This document shows, one piece after another, positions 7,402 through 15,216 of a stretch of DNA of 18,908 nt; within the stretch, counting starts at the first letter, position 1; each line of letters begins with the position of its first letter. Source of the stretch: Lachnospiraceae bacterium (GTDB lineage: Bacteria > Bacillota > Clostridia > Lachnospirales > Lachnospiraceae); NCBI GenBank assembly GCA_003535955.1, contig DPZM01000172.1, positions 1-18,908 on the forward strand, given 5' to 3'. The notes beneath the pieces are model-generated. The model did not search any database. It saw only the letters and a program-made list of their open reading frames with translations, and was not told the origin of the DNA. The position numbers and the translations under genes are program-made.

Positions 7402-8259
7402 TTAAACTTTGTCGATCAATGCATCGTATACTTCACGTTTGCTTACCCCCCTGTCCTTAGCCACTCTCTTCATGCATTCCTTACGATCCATGCCCTTATC
7501 TTCATACAACTTCATATGCTCCTCTATGGACAGTTCCTGCCAGGATTCCTGTTCTTCCTGTCTTACTTCCTCCCTGCTCCTTCCTCCGATACAAAGAACA
7601 TATTCACCTCTAGGTTCATTAACATCATAATACCTGAGAGCCTCACCTATAGTAAAGTGCAGCACTTCTTCAAACTGCTTGGTAAGTTCCCTGCAAACTG
7701 CAATTTCCCTGTCTCCCAGACTATCAAAAAGATCCTTTAGGGTCTTCTTTAGGTGATGGGGGGCTTCATAAATTATAATAGTCCTTGTTTCAGATATAAG
7801 CTCCGCAAGTATCTCCTTACGCTCCTTTTTATCATATGGGAGAAAGGCCTCAAAACAGAACCTTCTTGTCTTAAGTCCCGACATAGTAAGAGCCGTTATA
7901 AGGGCACAGGCGCCGGGAAGTGATGTTACCCTTATCCCCGCTTCATTACACATGCGGACAAATACCTCTCCGGGGTCTGATATACCGGGGGTTCCTGCAT
8001 CGGTTATAAGGGCTATGTCCATACCTTCCCTGAGTTTATTTATCAGTTCCTCTGCCTTATCATACCTGTTATACTCATGATAGCTAGTCATCGGGGTTCT
8101 TATCCCGAAATGGTTTAAAAGCTTTATAGAGTTTCTGGTATCTTCAGCTGCTATGATATCGACTTCTTTTAATGTATCAATCACCCTATTGGTAATATCC
8201 TTAAGATTACCTATGGGCGTTGCACACAAGTACAGTGTGCCCTGCCTGTTTTCTGCCAT
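7402..8259 (-). CDS. rsmI: 16S rRNA (cytidine-1402 2'-O)-methyltransferase RsmI
   Basis: The enzyme methylates the 2'-hydroxyl of C1402 in the ribosomal P-site region of 16S rRNA using S-adenosylmethionine. The 285-residue protein has the tetrapyrrole-methylase-like fold signatures: LCATPIGNLKDIT near the N-terminus (11-23), IIAAEDTRNS (35-44), and the SAM-pocket loop DAGTPGISDPG (87-97). A short basic helix-turn-helix-like tail with DRGVSKREVYDALI closes the protein, as in the family. The length is standard. The ribosome-binding site is weak (AGAAAGA). It lies 84 bases after yabB, the yabB-yazA-yabC neighbourhood of Bacillus without yazA. Confidence 0.96.
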   Translation of the reverse strand: MAENRQGTLYLCATPIGNLKDITNRVIDTLKEVDIIAAEDTRNSIKLLNHFGIRTPMTSYHEYNRYDKAEELINKLREGMDIALITDAGTPGISDPGEVFVRMCNEAGIRVTSLPGACALITALTMSGLKTRRFCFEAFLPYDKKERKEILAELISETRTIIIYEAPHHLKKTLKDLFDSLGDREIAVCRELTKQFEEVLHFTIGEALRYYDVNEPRGEYVLCIGGRSREEVRQEEQESWQELSIEEHMKLYEDKGMDRKECMKRVAKDRGVSKREVYDALIDKV

Positions 8260-8293
8260 ATTTCTTTCTGCTTTTGTTTCTGATCGTGCTTAG

Positions 8294-8309
8294 TTAAATC
8301 ATGATTTAA
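8294..8309. promoter_or_regulatory. 16-bp perfect palindrome upstream of rsmI
   Basis: TTAAATCATGATTTAA is a perfect dyad 34 bases upstream of the rsmI start codon, in the 84-base yabB-rsmI gap. A second inverted repeat (GATAAC, 4 bases, GTTATC) lies at 8324-8339, just after the yabB stop. The first could be a regulator binding site or chance AT-rich symmetry; the second is too weak to be a terminator by itself. Confidence 0.3.
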
Positions 8310-8343
8310 AAACACAAACCTTTGATAACATTGGTTATCTATA

Positions 8344-9099
8344 TTAATAACCGTATATGTCGTAAATCTCATCCATATACACTCCGGGTTCCGAATAAAC
8401 GATAAGAGGCTTCTCAACTGTCAGTCTCGGGTTGCCTCCCTTCAGTGCCTCAATAAGGACCATGTTCGGTTCTTTATCAACAAATGGGTATACAAGCTTA
8501 AGTCTTTTGGGCTCCAAACGGTATTTTGTCAGGGTATTAAATATTTCAACCAGACGGAAAGGCCTGTGAACCATATAAAACCTTCCCTTATCCCTTAGAA
8601 GCTCTCCCGCCTGTCTTGCAATATCCTCAAGCGTACAGTATATCTCATGCCTTGCTATGGCCTTTTCCCTGTTTTCACCCGTTAACCCGTGTTTTCCTAT
8701 CATATATGGCGGATTGGTGGTTATCACATCGAATGAGGCCGGCTTAAAGATATCTCTTGCATTCTTTATATCCCCGCATATTATATCTATCTTGTCTGTA
8801 AGACCATTTAGTTTTACACTTCTTGCAGCCATATCTGCGCTTTCTTCCTGTATTTCAAGCCCAGTAAAATGGTCTCCGTCTGACTTTGCTTCAAGCAGGA
8901 TAGGAATTATTCCTGTCCCGGTACCTATATCGAGAAGTTTTTCCCCTTCTTTTACAAGGGCAAAACCGGAAAGCAGAACCGCATCCATTCCGAAACAGAA
9001 CTTCTTTTCATTCTGGATTATCTTATAGCCGTTCCTCTGAAGATCGTCAATACGTTCATTATCCTTAAGCTCAATCATCGTCAAGCTTTGATTTTCCAT
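8344..9099 (-). CDS. yabB: YabB/TrmN6-type tRNA (adenine-N6)-methyltransferase
   Basis: This is a SAM-dependent methyltransferase of the family that modifies adenine 37 of tRNA1-Val in enterics; the Firmicute members are taken to act on tRNA but are less studied. From the chosen start (251 residues) the SAM-binding loop is LLDIGTGTGI (55-64) and the catalytic N6-adenine motif is NPPY (129-132). FCFGMDAVLLSGF (34-46) is typical of the family N-terminus. An upstream in-frame ATG at 9138 would add 13 residues. I prefer the ATG at 9097-9099 because GGAGAAGAAGG lies directly before it. It overlaps the 3' end of ricT by 29 bases, so translation is probably coupled. A later ATG at 9078 is possible but lacks a ribosome-binding site. 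Confidence 0.9.
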   Translation of the reverse strand: MENQSLTMIELKDNERIDDLQRNGYKIIQNEKKFCFGMDAVLLSGFALVKEGEKLLDIGTGTGIIPILLEAKSDGDHFTGLEIQEESADMAARSVKLNGLTDKIDIICGDIKNARDIFKPASFDVITTNPPYMIGKHGLTGENREKAIARHEIYCTLEDIARQAGELLRDKGRFYMVHRPFRLVEIFNTLTKYRLEPKRLKLVYPFVDKEPNMVLIEALKGGNPRLTVEKPLIVYSEPGVYMDEIYDIYGY

Positions 9100-9994
9100 C
9101 CTTCTTCTCCAACTGCTCAAGCGCTTTAAGATCGGCATCCTGAGCCTTGTCCGATTTATCGCCCCTCCTGTCTCTCTTATGTCTTGGTTTAAATTTTAGA
9201 TCCTCGGCCTTATATTCTTTTATTTCCTTCTCATCACCCTCATCTATGACCACCTTTACAAGCTGTCTTAACACATTTATACTGGCGACTTCTCCCTTGA
9301 ATCCATCGTTTGTTGTCACACTGTCTCCGGGATTTGGAAGCTTCTTATTTAGCTCTTCGTAAGTCTCCTCCTCATTTTTAAGGCAACACATAAGCCTCCC
9401 GCAGATGCCGGATATTTTGCTGGGATTTAATGACAGATTCTGTTCCTTGGCCATTTTTATGGAAACGGGAGCAAAATCAGACAGATAGGTATGGCAACAG
9501 AGAGGCCTTCCGCAAAAGCCTATGCCTCCAAGTATTTTGGTCTCGTCCCTAACACCTATCTGACGAAGCTCTATACGTGTTTTAAAAACGGATGCAAGAT
9601 CTTTTACCAGCTCCCTGAAATCCACACGCCCGTCCGCAGTAAAGTAAAAGAGGACCTTATTGTTATCAAAGGTATATTCAGCATCTATAAGCTTCATTTC
9701 AAGCCCGTGCTTAACTATTTTTTCCTTACATATCTTAAAGGCTTCCCTTTCTTTTTCCCGGTTTTTCTTCTCTTTTTCGCTGTCCTCCTCTGTAGCCTTT
9801 CTCATTACCGGTTTAAGGGGTGAATTGAACTCCTTGTCTGCAAGTTCCGAAGGCGGCATGACAACCGTTCCGTATTCTACACCTCTTGCGGTTTCCACTA
9901 TCACATGATCGCCTCTCTTAAGTTCTATGTCTTTGGGATCAAAATAATATATCTTGCCCGCAGTTCTGAAGCGTATGCCTATGACTTTTACCAT
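9071..9994 (-). CDS. ricT: PSP1-domain protein RicT/YaaT
   Basis: In Bacillus RicT forms the Ric (Y-) complex with RicA and RicF. That complex carries iron-sulfur clusters and stimulates RNase Y processing of mRNA, with effects on sporulation and biofilm. The 307-residue protein opens with the PSP1 domain start VKVIGIRFRTAGKIYYFDP. It carries two Cys clusters, GFCGRPLCC (159-167) and GICGRLMCC (196-204), the likely cluster ligands, and has an extra Cys at 90. A charged Lys/Asp-rich tail (~260-307) follows. The start codon overlaps the holB stop as TAATG, a classic coupled junction. The small partners RicA and RicF are not in this window, and yabA, next in Bacillus, is absent. Confidence 0.95.
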   Translation of the reverse strand: MVKVIGIRFRTAGKIYYFDPKDIELKRGDHVIVETARGVEYGTVVMPPSELADKEFNSPLKPVMRKATEEDSEKEKKNREKEREAFKICKEKIVKHGLEMKLIDAEYTFDNNKVLFYFTADGRVDFRELVKDLASVFKTRIELRQIGVRDETKILGGIGFCGRPLCCHTYLSDFAPVSIKMAKEQNLSLNPSKISGICGRLMCCLKNEEETYEELNKKLPNPGDSVTTNDGFKGEVASINVLRQLVKVVIDEGDEKEIKEYKAEDLKFKPRHKRDRRGDKSDKAQDADLKALEQLEKKDGKSKLDDD

Positions 9995-10986
9995 TATTCC
10001 TCCTTTATGGCCAGAAGTAAGAGTTCCATTGCCAGTTCAAAATTAACGTTTGCCCTTAATCTGACCTTCGTTTTTTCTATTGCCTCTATTATTCTCTCAA
10101 CAGCCTCGTAAGAGCTTCTGCCGGCTCTCTCCCGTATGGACTTTATTTCCTCCTTAAAAACCAGACTGTCAAGATCTCCTGTTGCTTTGAACATAAGAAC
10201 ATCCCGGTACCAGATAAGAAGTATGTCAAGATAATCTTCTATATTTATCTTGTAAGCACTTATCTGGTTTAATGCGGATACGAATTCGTTCATATCCATT
10301 TCATGAGCATATTTGAGTACCCTTACTGCATCATTTTTGATATTATCAAAATCTTCACTCGTGGCAAGATGCTTGGCCTTTCCTATATTACCCCGGGCAA
10401 ATGCCACACATATATCAGCCTGATAATCCGGTACGTGAATCCTCTCCATAAGGTACTTTCTCACGGTTTTATCATCAACCGGTCTCATGTTAAGGACCGT
10501 ACTCCTTGAAATGATCGTGGGGAGCAGAGCGGACATATTACTGGTAAGAAGCATTATAACAACATAATCCGGCGGTTCCTCAAGGGTCTTTAAGAGGGCA
10601 TTCTGTGCCTGGACACTCATTTTCTCGGCGTCATTTATAAGATATATCTTCCATTTGCCGTTATAAGGCCTTATCGAAACATCCGATACTATACTTCTTC
10701 TTACATCCTCAACACCTATTGTTCCCGGTTTCTCATGTATAAGAGTGATTATATCCGGATTATTCTTTGTAATAGCCTGCTTGCAGGCATGACATTCCAT
10801 ACAAGGTTCAATATCAGTATCATTTTCACATTCAAGAGCCATAGCGAAAGTTTCGGCAATAAACTCCTTACCGGCATTTTTCTCCCCATGAATTATATAA
10901 GCATGGGATATCTTGCCATTCTCTATGGCAGTTTTTAAGTGCTCTTTTATGTGATCTTGTCCAATGATGTCAATGAATTTAGCCAT
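9994..10986 (-). CDS. holB: DNA polymerase III delta' subunit (clamp loader)
   Basis: Delta' is the rigid stator of the clamp loader that places the beta clamp on DNA. The 330 residues begin with FIDIIGQDHIKEHL. A P-loop-like GEKNAGKE (34-41) has Glu where Ser/Thr is usual, and a zinc knuckle has C53, C62, C65 and C68. QNALLKTLEEPP (128-139) and an SRS triplet (160-162) equivalent to the family SRC motif follow. A non-canonical P-loop is normal for delta', which need not hydrolyse ATP. AAAGGA precedes the ATG by about 8 bases, and the gene lies 11 bases after yaaR, the order seen in Bacillus. Confidence 0.96.
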   Translation of the reverse strand: MAKFIDIIGQDHIKEHLKTAIENGKISHAYIIHGEKNAGKEFIAETFAMALECENDTDIEPCMECHACKQAITKNNPDIITLIHEKPGTIGVEDVRRSIVSDVSIRPYNGKWKIYLINDAEKMSVQAQNALLKTLEEPPDYVVIMLLTSNMSALLPTIISRSTVLNMRPVDDKTVRKYLMERIHVPDYQADICVAFARGNIGKAKHLATSEDFDNIKNDAVRVLKYAHEMDMNEFVSALNQISAYKINIEDYLDILLIWYRDVLMFKATGDLDSLVFKEEIKSIRERAGRSSYEAVERIIEAIEKTKVRLRANVNFELAMELLLLAIKEE

Positions 10987-10997
10987 ATCTTTATCCT

Positions 10998-11441
10998 TTA
11001 GGTAAAAATATCAAGCAGCATTCCTTTTATCTCATCTATACGGCTGAGAATAGCAATATGGTCTTTCTCTTCCTTCATAAGCTCTTCAGCCAGGGAATCC
11101 AGATTCTCATCTATGAGGCGGATTATGCCGTACACCCTGTGGCGTCCCCTCCTGTCAAGGAAGTTCTCCCTTGAAAATTTATGTGATCTGTTGACAACCT
11201 CATTAAGGAAATCCTTTATAAGGGTTCTGTACCGCTTCATATCCCTTACGTCCATGTGCTTGCCAATCTTCTTACCCTGCATTGTTATATCCTGAAACAT
11301 CAGATTAAGGCGCTCCTGTAAACCCTCATCATCTATCCGGCTCATAAGAGTAAACCTAAATTGGTCATCCACCTGCTGGGTTTTATCCATATGTTCACTT
11401 ACCGACTGGGTCGGAAGCATTTGATTGATCTTCATATCCAT
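10998..11441 (-). CDS. yaaR: YaaR-family (DUF327) protein
   Basis: The 147-residue, mostly helical, charged cytoplasmic protein is of unknown function. It matches DUF327 by the segments LSRIDEI near the C-terminus, DMKRYRTLIKDFLNEVV in the middle and HRVYGIIRLIDENLDSLAEEL after the basic RRGRHR patch. Its position directly upstream of holB is the conserved Bacillus/Clostridium order and supports the call. GGAG is 10 bases before the first ATG; a second ATG two codons later is possible. The first ~25 residues are polar and probably unstructured. Confidence 0.9.
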   Translation of the reverse strand: MDMKINQMLPTQSVSEHMDKTQQVDDQFRFTLMSRIDDEGLQERLNLMFQDITMQGKKIGKHMDVRDMKRYRTLIKDFLNEVVNRSHKFSRENFLDRRGRHRVYGIIRLIDENLDSLAEELMKEEKDHIAILSRIDEIKGMLLDIFT

Positions 11442-11472
11442 AGGCTTGTATCTCCGTAACCGTTACGACTTA

Positions 11473-12069
11473 CTATATACTATTCATTTCTTTCAGGATA
11501 TAATCTTCAATCTCACTCATGCATGTATAAAGATTAATATTTTCAAAACGTTTTTCTATTCCGGCTGCCTTTAGCTTATCCTCGGAAAAGTCATCCGTAT
11601 CCGTCAAAAACCTCCTGCACATTTCCGTGTATCTGTGATTTCCGGGTTTTTTTTCCCGTTTCAAGGCCCGGCTCAGCCTTTCACCATCCTCCACCTCAAT
11701 GTAGACAGGTATCACAAGATGAGGACCAAAGTACATTGCAGTTGAAACATATGAATCCAAAACACCCAGGATCAGATAATTATTTTTTCTCAGATCAAGC
11801 CCTGAATCCTTAACGGTAAAATATCTCCATATCCCATGGACCGTATCATATGACCTCTCTTCTATGATAAGGCCTTTATCTCTGAGATTTTTATACTCAT
11901 CTTCAGTAACAAAATTATATGTAACACCGTCTTCCTCTCCCTCTCTTTTTGGTCGGGTAGTGTACATGACAACTCTTTTCAATTCTTCCGGGTATTTACT
12001 CAGGAGCTTATTATATATCGTGTCCTTGCCGGTCGAGCTCTTACCCATAATATAAAAAATCTTACCCAT
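11473..12069 (-). CDS. Divergent guanylate-kinase-like P-loop protein
   Basis: The 198 residues align with the guanylate kinase fold. A P-loop GKSSTGKDT (9-17) stands in place of GPSGAGKST, and the GMP-binding segment TTRPKREGEEDGVTYNF (37-53) is well conserved (R39, R42, Y51). After that it departs from the family: the YGT segment reads SYDTVHGIWRYFTV (73-86), and the IDVQGA motif is replaced around 101-106 (LGVLDS), losing the expected Asp. It may phosphorylate GMP or another nucleotide, or may have lost activity. In Bacillus the gene at this place is tmk, thymidylate kinase. The start codon abuts the decarboxylase stop with no gap (TAAATG), implying coupling. The family call is firm; the substrate is uncertain. 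Confidence 0.8.
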   Translation of the reverse strand: MGKIFYIMGKSSTGKDTIYNKLLSKYPEELKRVVMYTTRPKREGEEDGVTYNFVTEDEYKNLRDKGLIIEERSYDTVHGIWRYFTVKDSGLDLRKNNYLILGVLDSYVSTAMYFGPHLVIPVYIEVEDGERLSRALKREKKPGNHRYTEMCRRFLTDTDDFSEDKLKAAGIEKRFENINLYTCMSEIEDYILKEMNSI

Positions 12070-13542
12070 TTATTTTTCCCGTTTTGCTCCTGTCAGAATC
12101 CTTATCCTTCCATCTTTTGTAAGTCCCGATACCTTCAGGTTTCCTCTGATCGCTTCAGTAATCCCCTTTATATGTTCTTCCGATATTTCTTCGCCCGGCA
12201 CAAGAAGCGGGATCCCCGGTGGATAAAGGGATACATAGTCTGTACTTATCAAACCCTGTGCAAGTTCTAAATCTATACTCTGCTCTTTGAAATCAGGAAC
12301 CCTGTATGCCGGCATTATCTGTTTTGCATTTCTTGTATACAATCTGCAGACATTATCCGTTTGGCTGGTATTCTCCTTTTTTTTGTTATATTCTCCGACT
12401 ATCTTCTCATCGATGCATTTTATAGCATTATTTAATCTGTCAAATCCATACTGTGTATCGTTTATGGTCAGAATCATCAGACAGTATGTATCTGCAGCCA
12501 TTTCGGGCTGGATCATGTATTCATTTCTTAAGATATCATAAAGGTCTCTTCCTGTAATACCCGTTCTCATAGTTGAAATTATCAGCTTTCCGGGATCATG
12601 ATCGTATATCTCTTCTTCCGATATTATCAGGCTCCTGCTCAAATGCCTTAAACTTTTCAGCTCCTTAAAAGATGAATCAAGTTCTTTGATCCGGTTCTCA
12701 AAATCATAAAAAAGATCTTTACCCTTATCCCCAATAAGGCTCATACACCTGTCAATACCTGCCATCAGAAGATAAGAAGGCGAGCTTGTCTGATAAATCC
12801 TAAGCTTATTCCTGATATTTTCCCTATTTACAAGTGGTCCGTTAATATGTATAAGCGCTGTCTGCGTTGGAGATGGCAGAGTTTTGTGAACACTGTGAAT
12901 TACTATATCGGCTCCCTCCCGTACAGCCGATTCCGGCATTCCGTTACTGAAACCGAAATGGGCTCCGTGAGCTCCGTCCACTATAAGTATCTTACTGTGC
13001 CTGTGGCATATCTCGGCAATCTTTGATATGTCTGAGCATACACCTTCATAAGTCGGAGATGTTATAACTACCACTACAGCATCGGGATTCCTGTTTATCG
13101 CCTCTTCTATATCGGATGGGCTTATTCCGCCCGGAAATCCAACATCTTCCAGGAATTTGGAATAAACATATCTGCAAACCAGTCTGCCCTCAGATACCGC
13201 GTTATAAACTGACCTGTGGCAGTTCCTGGCTATTATGACTTTGTCACCGGGCTTAGTTGTACCGAAAACGGCACTAAGCACTCCAAGTGTAGAGCCTCCC
13301 ACAAGAAAGTGTGTCTCGGAAGAACCATACAGGTCAGCTGCATATTTCTCGGACTCTAGTATTATTCCTTCAGCTTCATGCAGATTATCAAATCCGTCAA
13401 TCTCAGTAATATCATATCGTAATGCTTCCTTAAGAAAGCCCTCCGCAATATTTCCCTTATGTCCCGGCATATGAGCGGGATAATACCCCTTCTTGGGATA
13501 TTCAAGAAGGGCCTCATACAGTCTTTTCATATCCCTTTTCAT
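12070..13542 (-). CDS. PLP-dependent Orn/Lys/Arg decarboxylase family protein (YaaO/SpeA-like)
   Basis: The protein is a fold-type I pyridoxal-phosphate enzyme of the short Gram-positive type, probably decarboxylating lysine, arginine or ornithine to a polyamine precursor. In 490 residues it shows the family N-terminus PAHMPGHKGN (22-31) and EIDGFDNLHEAEGI (47-60). The cofactor Asp-His pair is VDGAHGAHFG (188-197) and the Schiff-base lysine is in HSVHKTLPSPTQ (216-227, K220). The C-terminal domain has the VSLYPPGIPLLVPGE motif. There is no N-terminal wing domain, as expected for this class. An alternative start four codons later cannot be excluded. It follows the membrane glycosyltransferase gene by three bases. 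The exact amino-acid substrate cannot be told from sequence. Confidence 0.92.
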   Translation of the reverse strand: MKRDMKRLYEALLEYPKKGYYPAHMPGHKGNIAEGFLKEALRYDITEIDGFDNLHEAEGIILESEKYAADLYGSSETHFLVGGSTLGVLSAVFGTTKPGDKVIIARNCHRSVYNAVSEGRLVCRYVYSKFLEDVGFPGGISPSDIEEAINRNPDAVVVVITSPTYEGVCSDISKIAEICHRHSKILIVDGAHGAHFGFSNGMPESAVREGADIVIHSVHKTLPSPTQTALIHINGPLVNRENIRNKLRIYQTSSPSYLLMAGIDRCMSLIGDKGKDLFYDFENRIKELDSSFKELKSLRHLSRSLIISEEEIYDHDPGKLIISTMRTGITGRDLYDILRNEYMIQPEMAADTYCLMILTINDTQYGFDRLNNAIKCIDEKIVGEYNKKKENTSQTDNVCRLYTRNAKQIMPAYRVPDFKEQSIDLELAQGLISTDYVSLYPPGIPLLVPGEEISEEHIKGITEAIRGNLKVSGLTKDGRIRILTGAKREK

Positions 13543-13545
13543 ATC

Positions 13546-15216
13546 CTATCTTGACAGAAAATACTCATCCGTTATCTGATGATTGTTTACATCAAGTGTA
13601 GACTTATATTCATCGATAAGATGATCGTATTTTCCGAGATTTATATCAATTACAGCCTTAAGTCTGTTCTTGTCCCATAATGGGCCTCTGGTTATAAGCT
13701 TAATAACTTCATAGTATTCCCTAAGGCTCTCATTTTCTATCTCATTATCCCCGTAAAGGACAGTTTCATTGTATCCTACAGGTGCTTCTCTCCACATATG
13801 GCCTATCCGCCAGTTATCCTCCCTCACAGCAGGAAGCTTTGATAAAAAGGGATCACCCAAAGCATACAGATCGTTAAGATACAGATCGGAATTGTAATAT
13901 ATTGATATACCCGGAACCATTATCAGAAGTCCCGATGTGTATCCACCGTCCCTTAGTTCTTTTATACCGTCCTCATTCCAGGCATTCCTTATAACCATGG
14001 TTCCTGTCTTCAAATAAGAGACCGCATTGTTATAAAGACTTGTGCACTGAAAATACCCTCCTCTTTCATCTGCTATGGGAGAATTCCCATACCCAAAAAG
14101 ATACTGATTTGTAACAGGTTTGGCTGAATAAGAGAATATAACAGCTACGGAAACAAACACTATATAAACCTTTTCAAACCTTTTTCGAAGTACTCCCGGT
14201 TCGTCTTCATCTTCCATATAATTAAGCATCAGGACTAAAGATATCAGGAATAACACCGTAAAATGCCTTCCTACCATAAAGTCGCCGCCTATATAACATA
14301 CATATAAGAAATATAGGATGACGCCCAGAATACAGAACACATAATGGCTTTTTCTTTTCCTCAACACCAGAAAGAAGGCAATAACCGGAACGATTATTAG
14401 TATCGGATCAAAGCTTAAAGAAGTAAACAGATACTGCAGCCCTCTTACAAGGTATTCCCTCTTCGGTATATCGGTTCCAAGCTTGACATAAGCGGTATTT
14501 GGAAAAGGAAACCCATAATAAAAAACCGAAAAAACTTCCCAAAAGATAAAGGGCAGAAGGCCCGCAAGCCCGATAGGTACCGCCTTTAAAAACGTAACCT
14601 TATCCCTTCTTGCAAGAAATACATACAGGATCATGGGTATGAACATAAGTACCGCATCCATCCTGGTCATGGCTATAAGCGAAATCAGTATTGCCAGAAC
14701 AAACAATCTTTTTGCATCATACAGCCTGTTCTTAAAATAATATTTAAGAAAAAGAGCTGTAAGGAAAAAGAGCATGCAATTCTCAAGTCCGCTTGTCGTA
14801 TAGCTTATATAGCACAGACTCCCAACCATGGTAAAAAAGGCTATAAAAACATGTCTTCTTGTGTGGCAGAAGTTATTTACCACTATAACGTAAGCCATGG
14901 TAGAAAAGATGATGCATATAAGCAGGGAGCATAAAAACATATTGCGAAATATAAAGTATCCGCAGGCTATGACCAATGTAAAGAGCGGACAGGAAGATGC
15001 CGTTGCTCTTTCTCCCGCATTGTATACAAACCCGTTTCCAATTACCAGGTTCTTGGCCATTATGTAAGCATGATATGCATCATCGCTCTGCCATGCAAGA
15101 GCCGTTATTATGATCAGAAAGACCACTGCCGACATGAATTTATACTTATTTACCCTGTCGGACAGATAATTCTCCATGTCCTTTTTGATAGTTCTTATTC
15201 CGGAATTAAGGCTCAT
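13546..15216 (-). CDS. GT-C-type multipass membrane glycosyltransferase
   Basis: The 556-residue protein has about 11-12 hydrophobic segments in the first ~385 residues and a soluble C-terminal ~170 residues. The first helix is followed by QSDDAYHAY (43-51), then GNGFVYNAGERATASSCPLFTL. This DD-containing loop plus 'G-x-V-x-N-x-G-E-R' is typical of GT-C enzymes that use polyprenyl-phosphate sugars (the AftB-like and GT39-like groups); D45/D46 are the likely catalytic acids. YYGFPFPNTAYVKLG in the middle loop also fits. It probably transfers a lipid-linked sugar to an envelope glycan outside the membrane. The start overlaps the stop of the GT2 gene by four bases (ATGA), suggesting the GT2 makes its lipid-phosphate-sugar donor. 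The acceptor is unknown. Confidence 0.8.
   Translation of the reverse strand: MSLNSGIRTIKKDMENYLSDRVNKYKFMSAVVFLIIITALAWQSDDAYHAYIMAKNLVIGNGFVYNAGERATASSCPLFTLVIACGYFIFRNMFLCSLLICIIFSTMAYVIVVNNFCHTRRHVFIAFFTMVGSLCYISYTTSGLENCMLFFLTALFLKYYFKNRLYDAKRLFVLAILISLIAMTRMDAVLMFIPMILYVFLARRDKVTFLKAVPIGLAGLLPFIFWEVFSVFYYGFPFPNTAYVKLGTDIPKREYLVRGLQYLFTSLSFDPILIIVPVIAFFLVLRKRKSHYVFCILGVILYFLYVCYIGGDFMVGRHFTVLFLISLVLMLNYMEDEDEPGVLRKRFEKVYIVFVSVAVIFSYSAKPVTNQYLFGYGNSPIADERGGYFQCTSLYNNAVSYLKTGTMVIRNAWNEDGIKELRDGGYTSGLLIMVPGISIYYNSDLYLNDLYALGDPFLSKLPAVREDNWRIGHMWREAPVGYNETVLYGDNEIENESLREYYEVIKLITRGPLWDKNRLKAVIDINLGKYDHLIDEYKSTLDVNNHQITDEYFLSR

Noticed and set aside
8657..9028. Plus-strand frame of about 120 codons
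   Set aside because: It lies wholly opposite the well-supported yabB gene, and its composition is that of an antisense shadow.
9100..9138. Upstream start for yabB
   Set aside because: The ribosome-binding site is weak, and 13 extra residues have no family support; GGAGAAGAAGG favours the ATG at 9099.
10864..10887. P-loop of HolB with Glu in place of Ser/Thr as sign of decay
   Set aside because: Delta' subunits often have non-canonical P-loops because they need not hydrolyse ATP.
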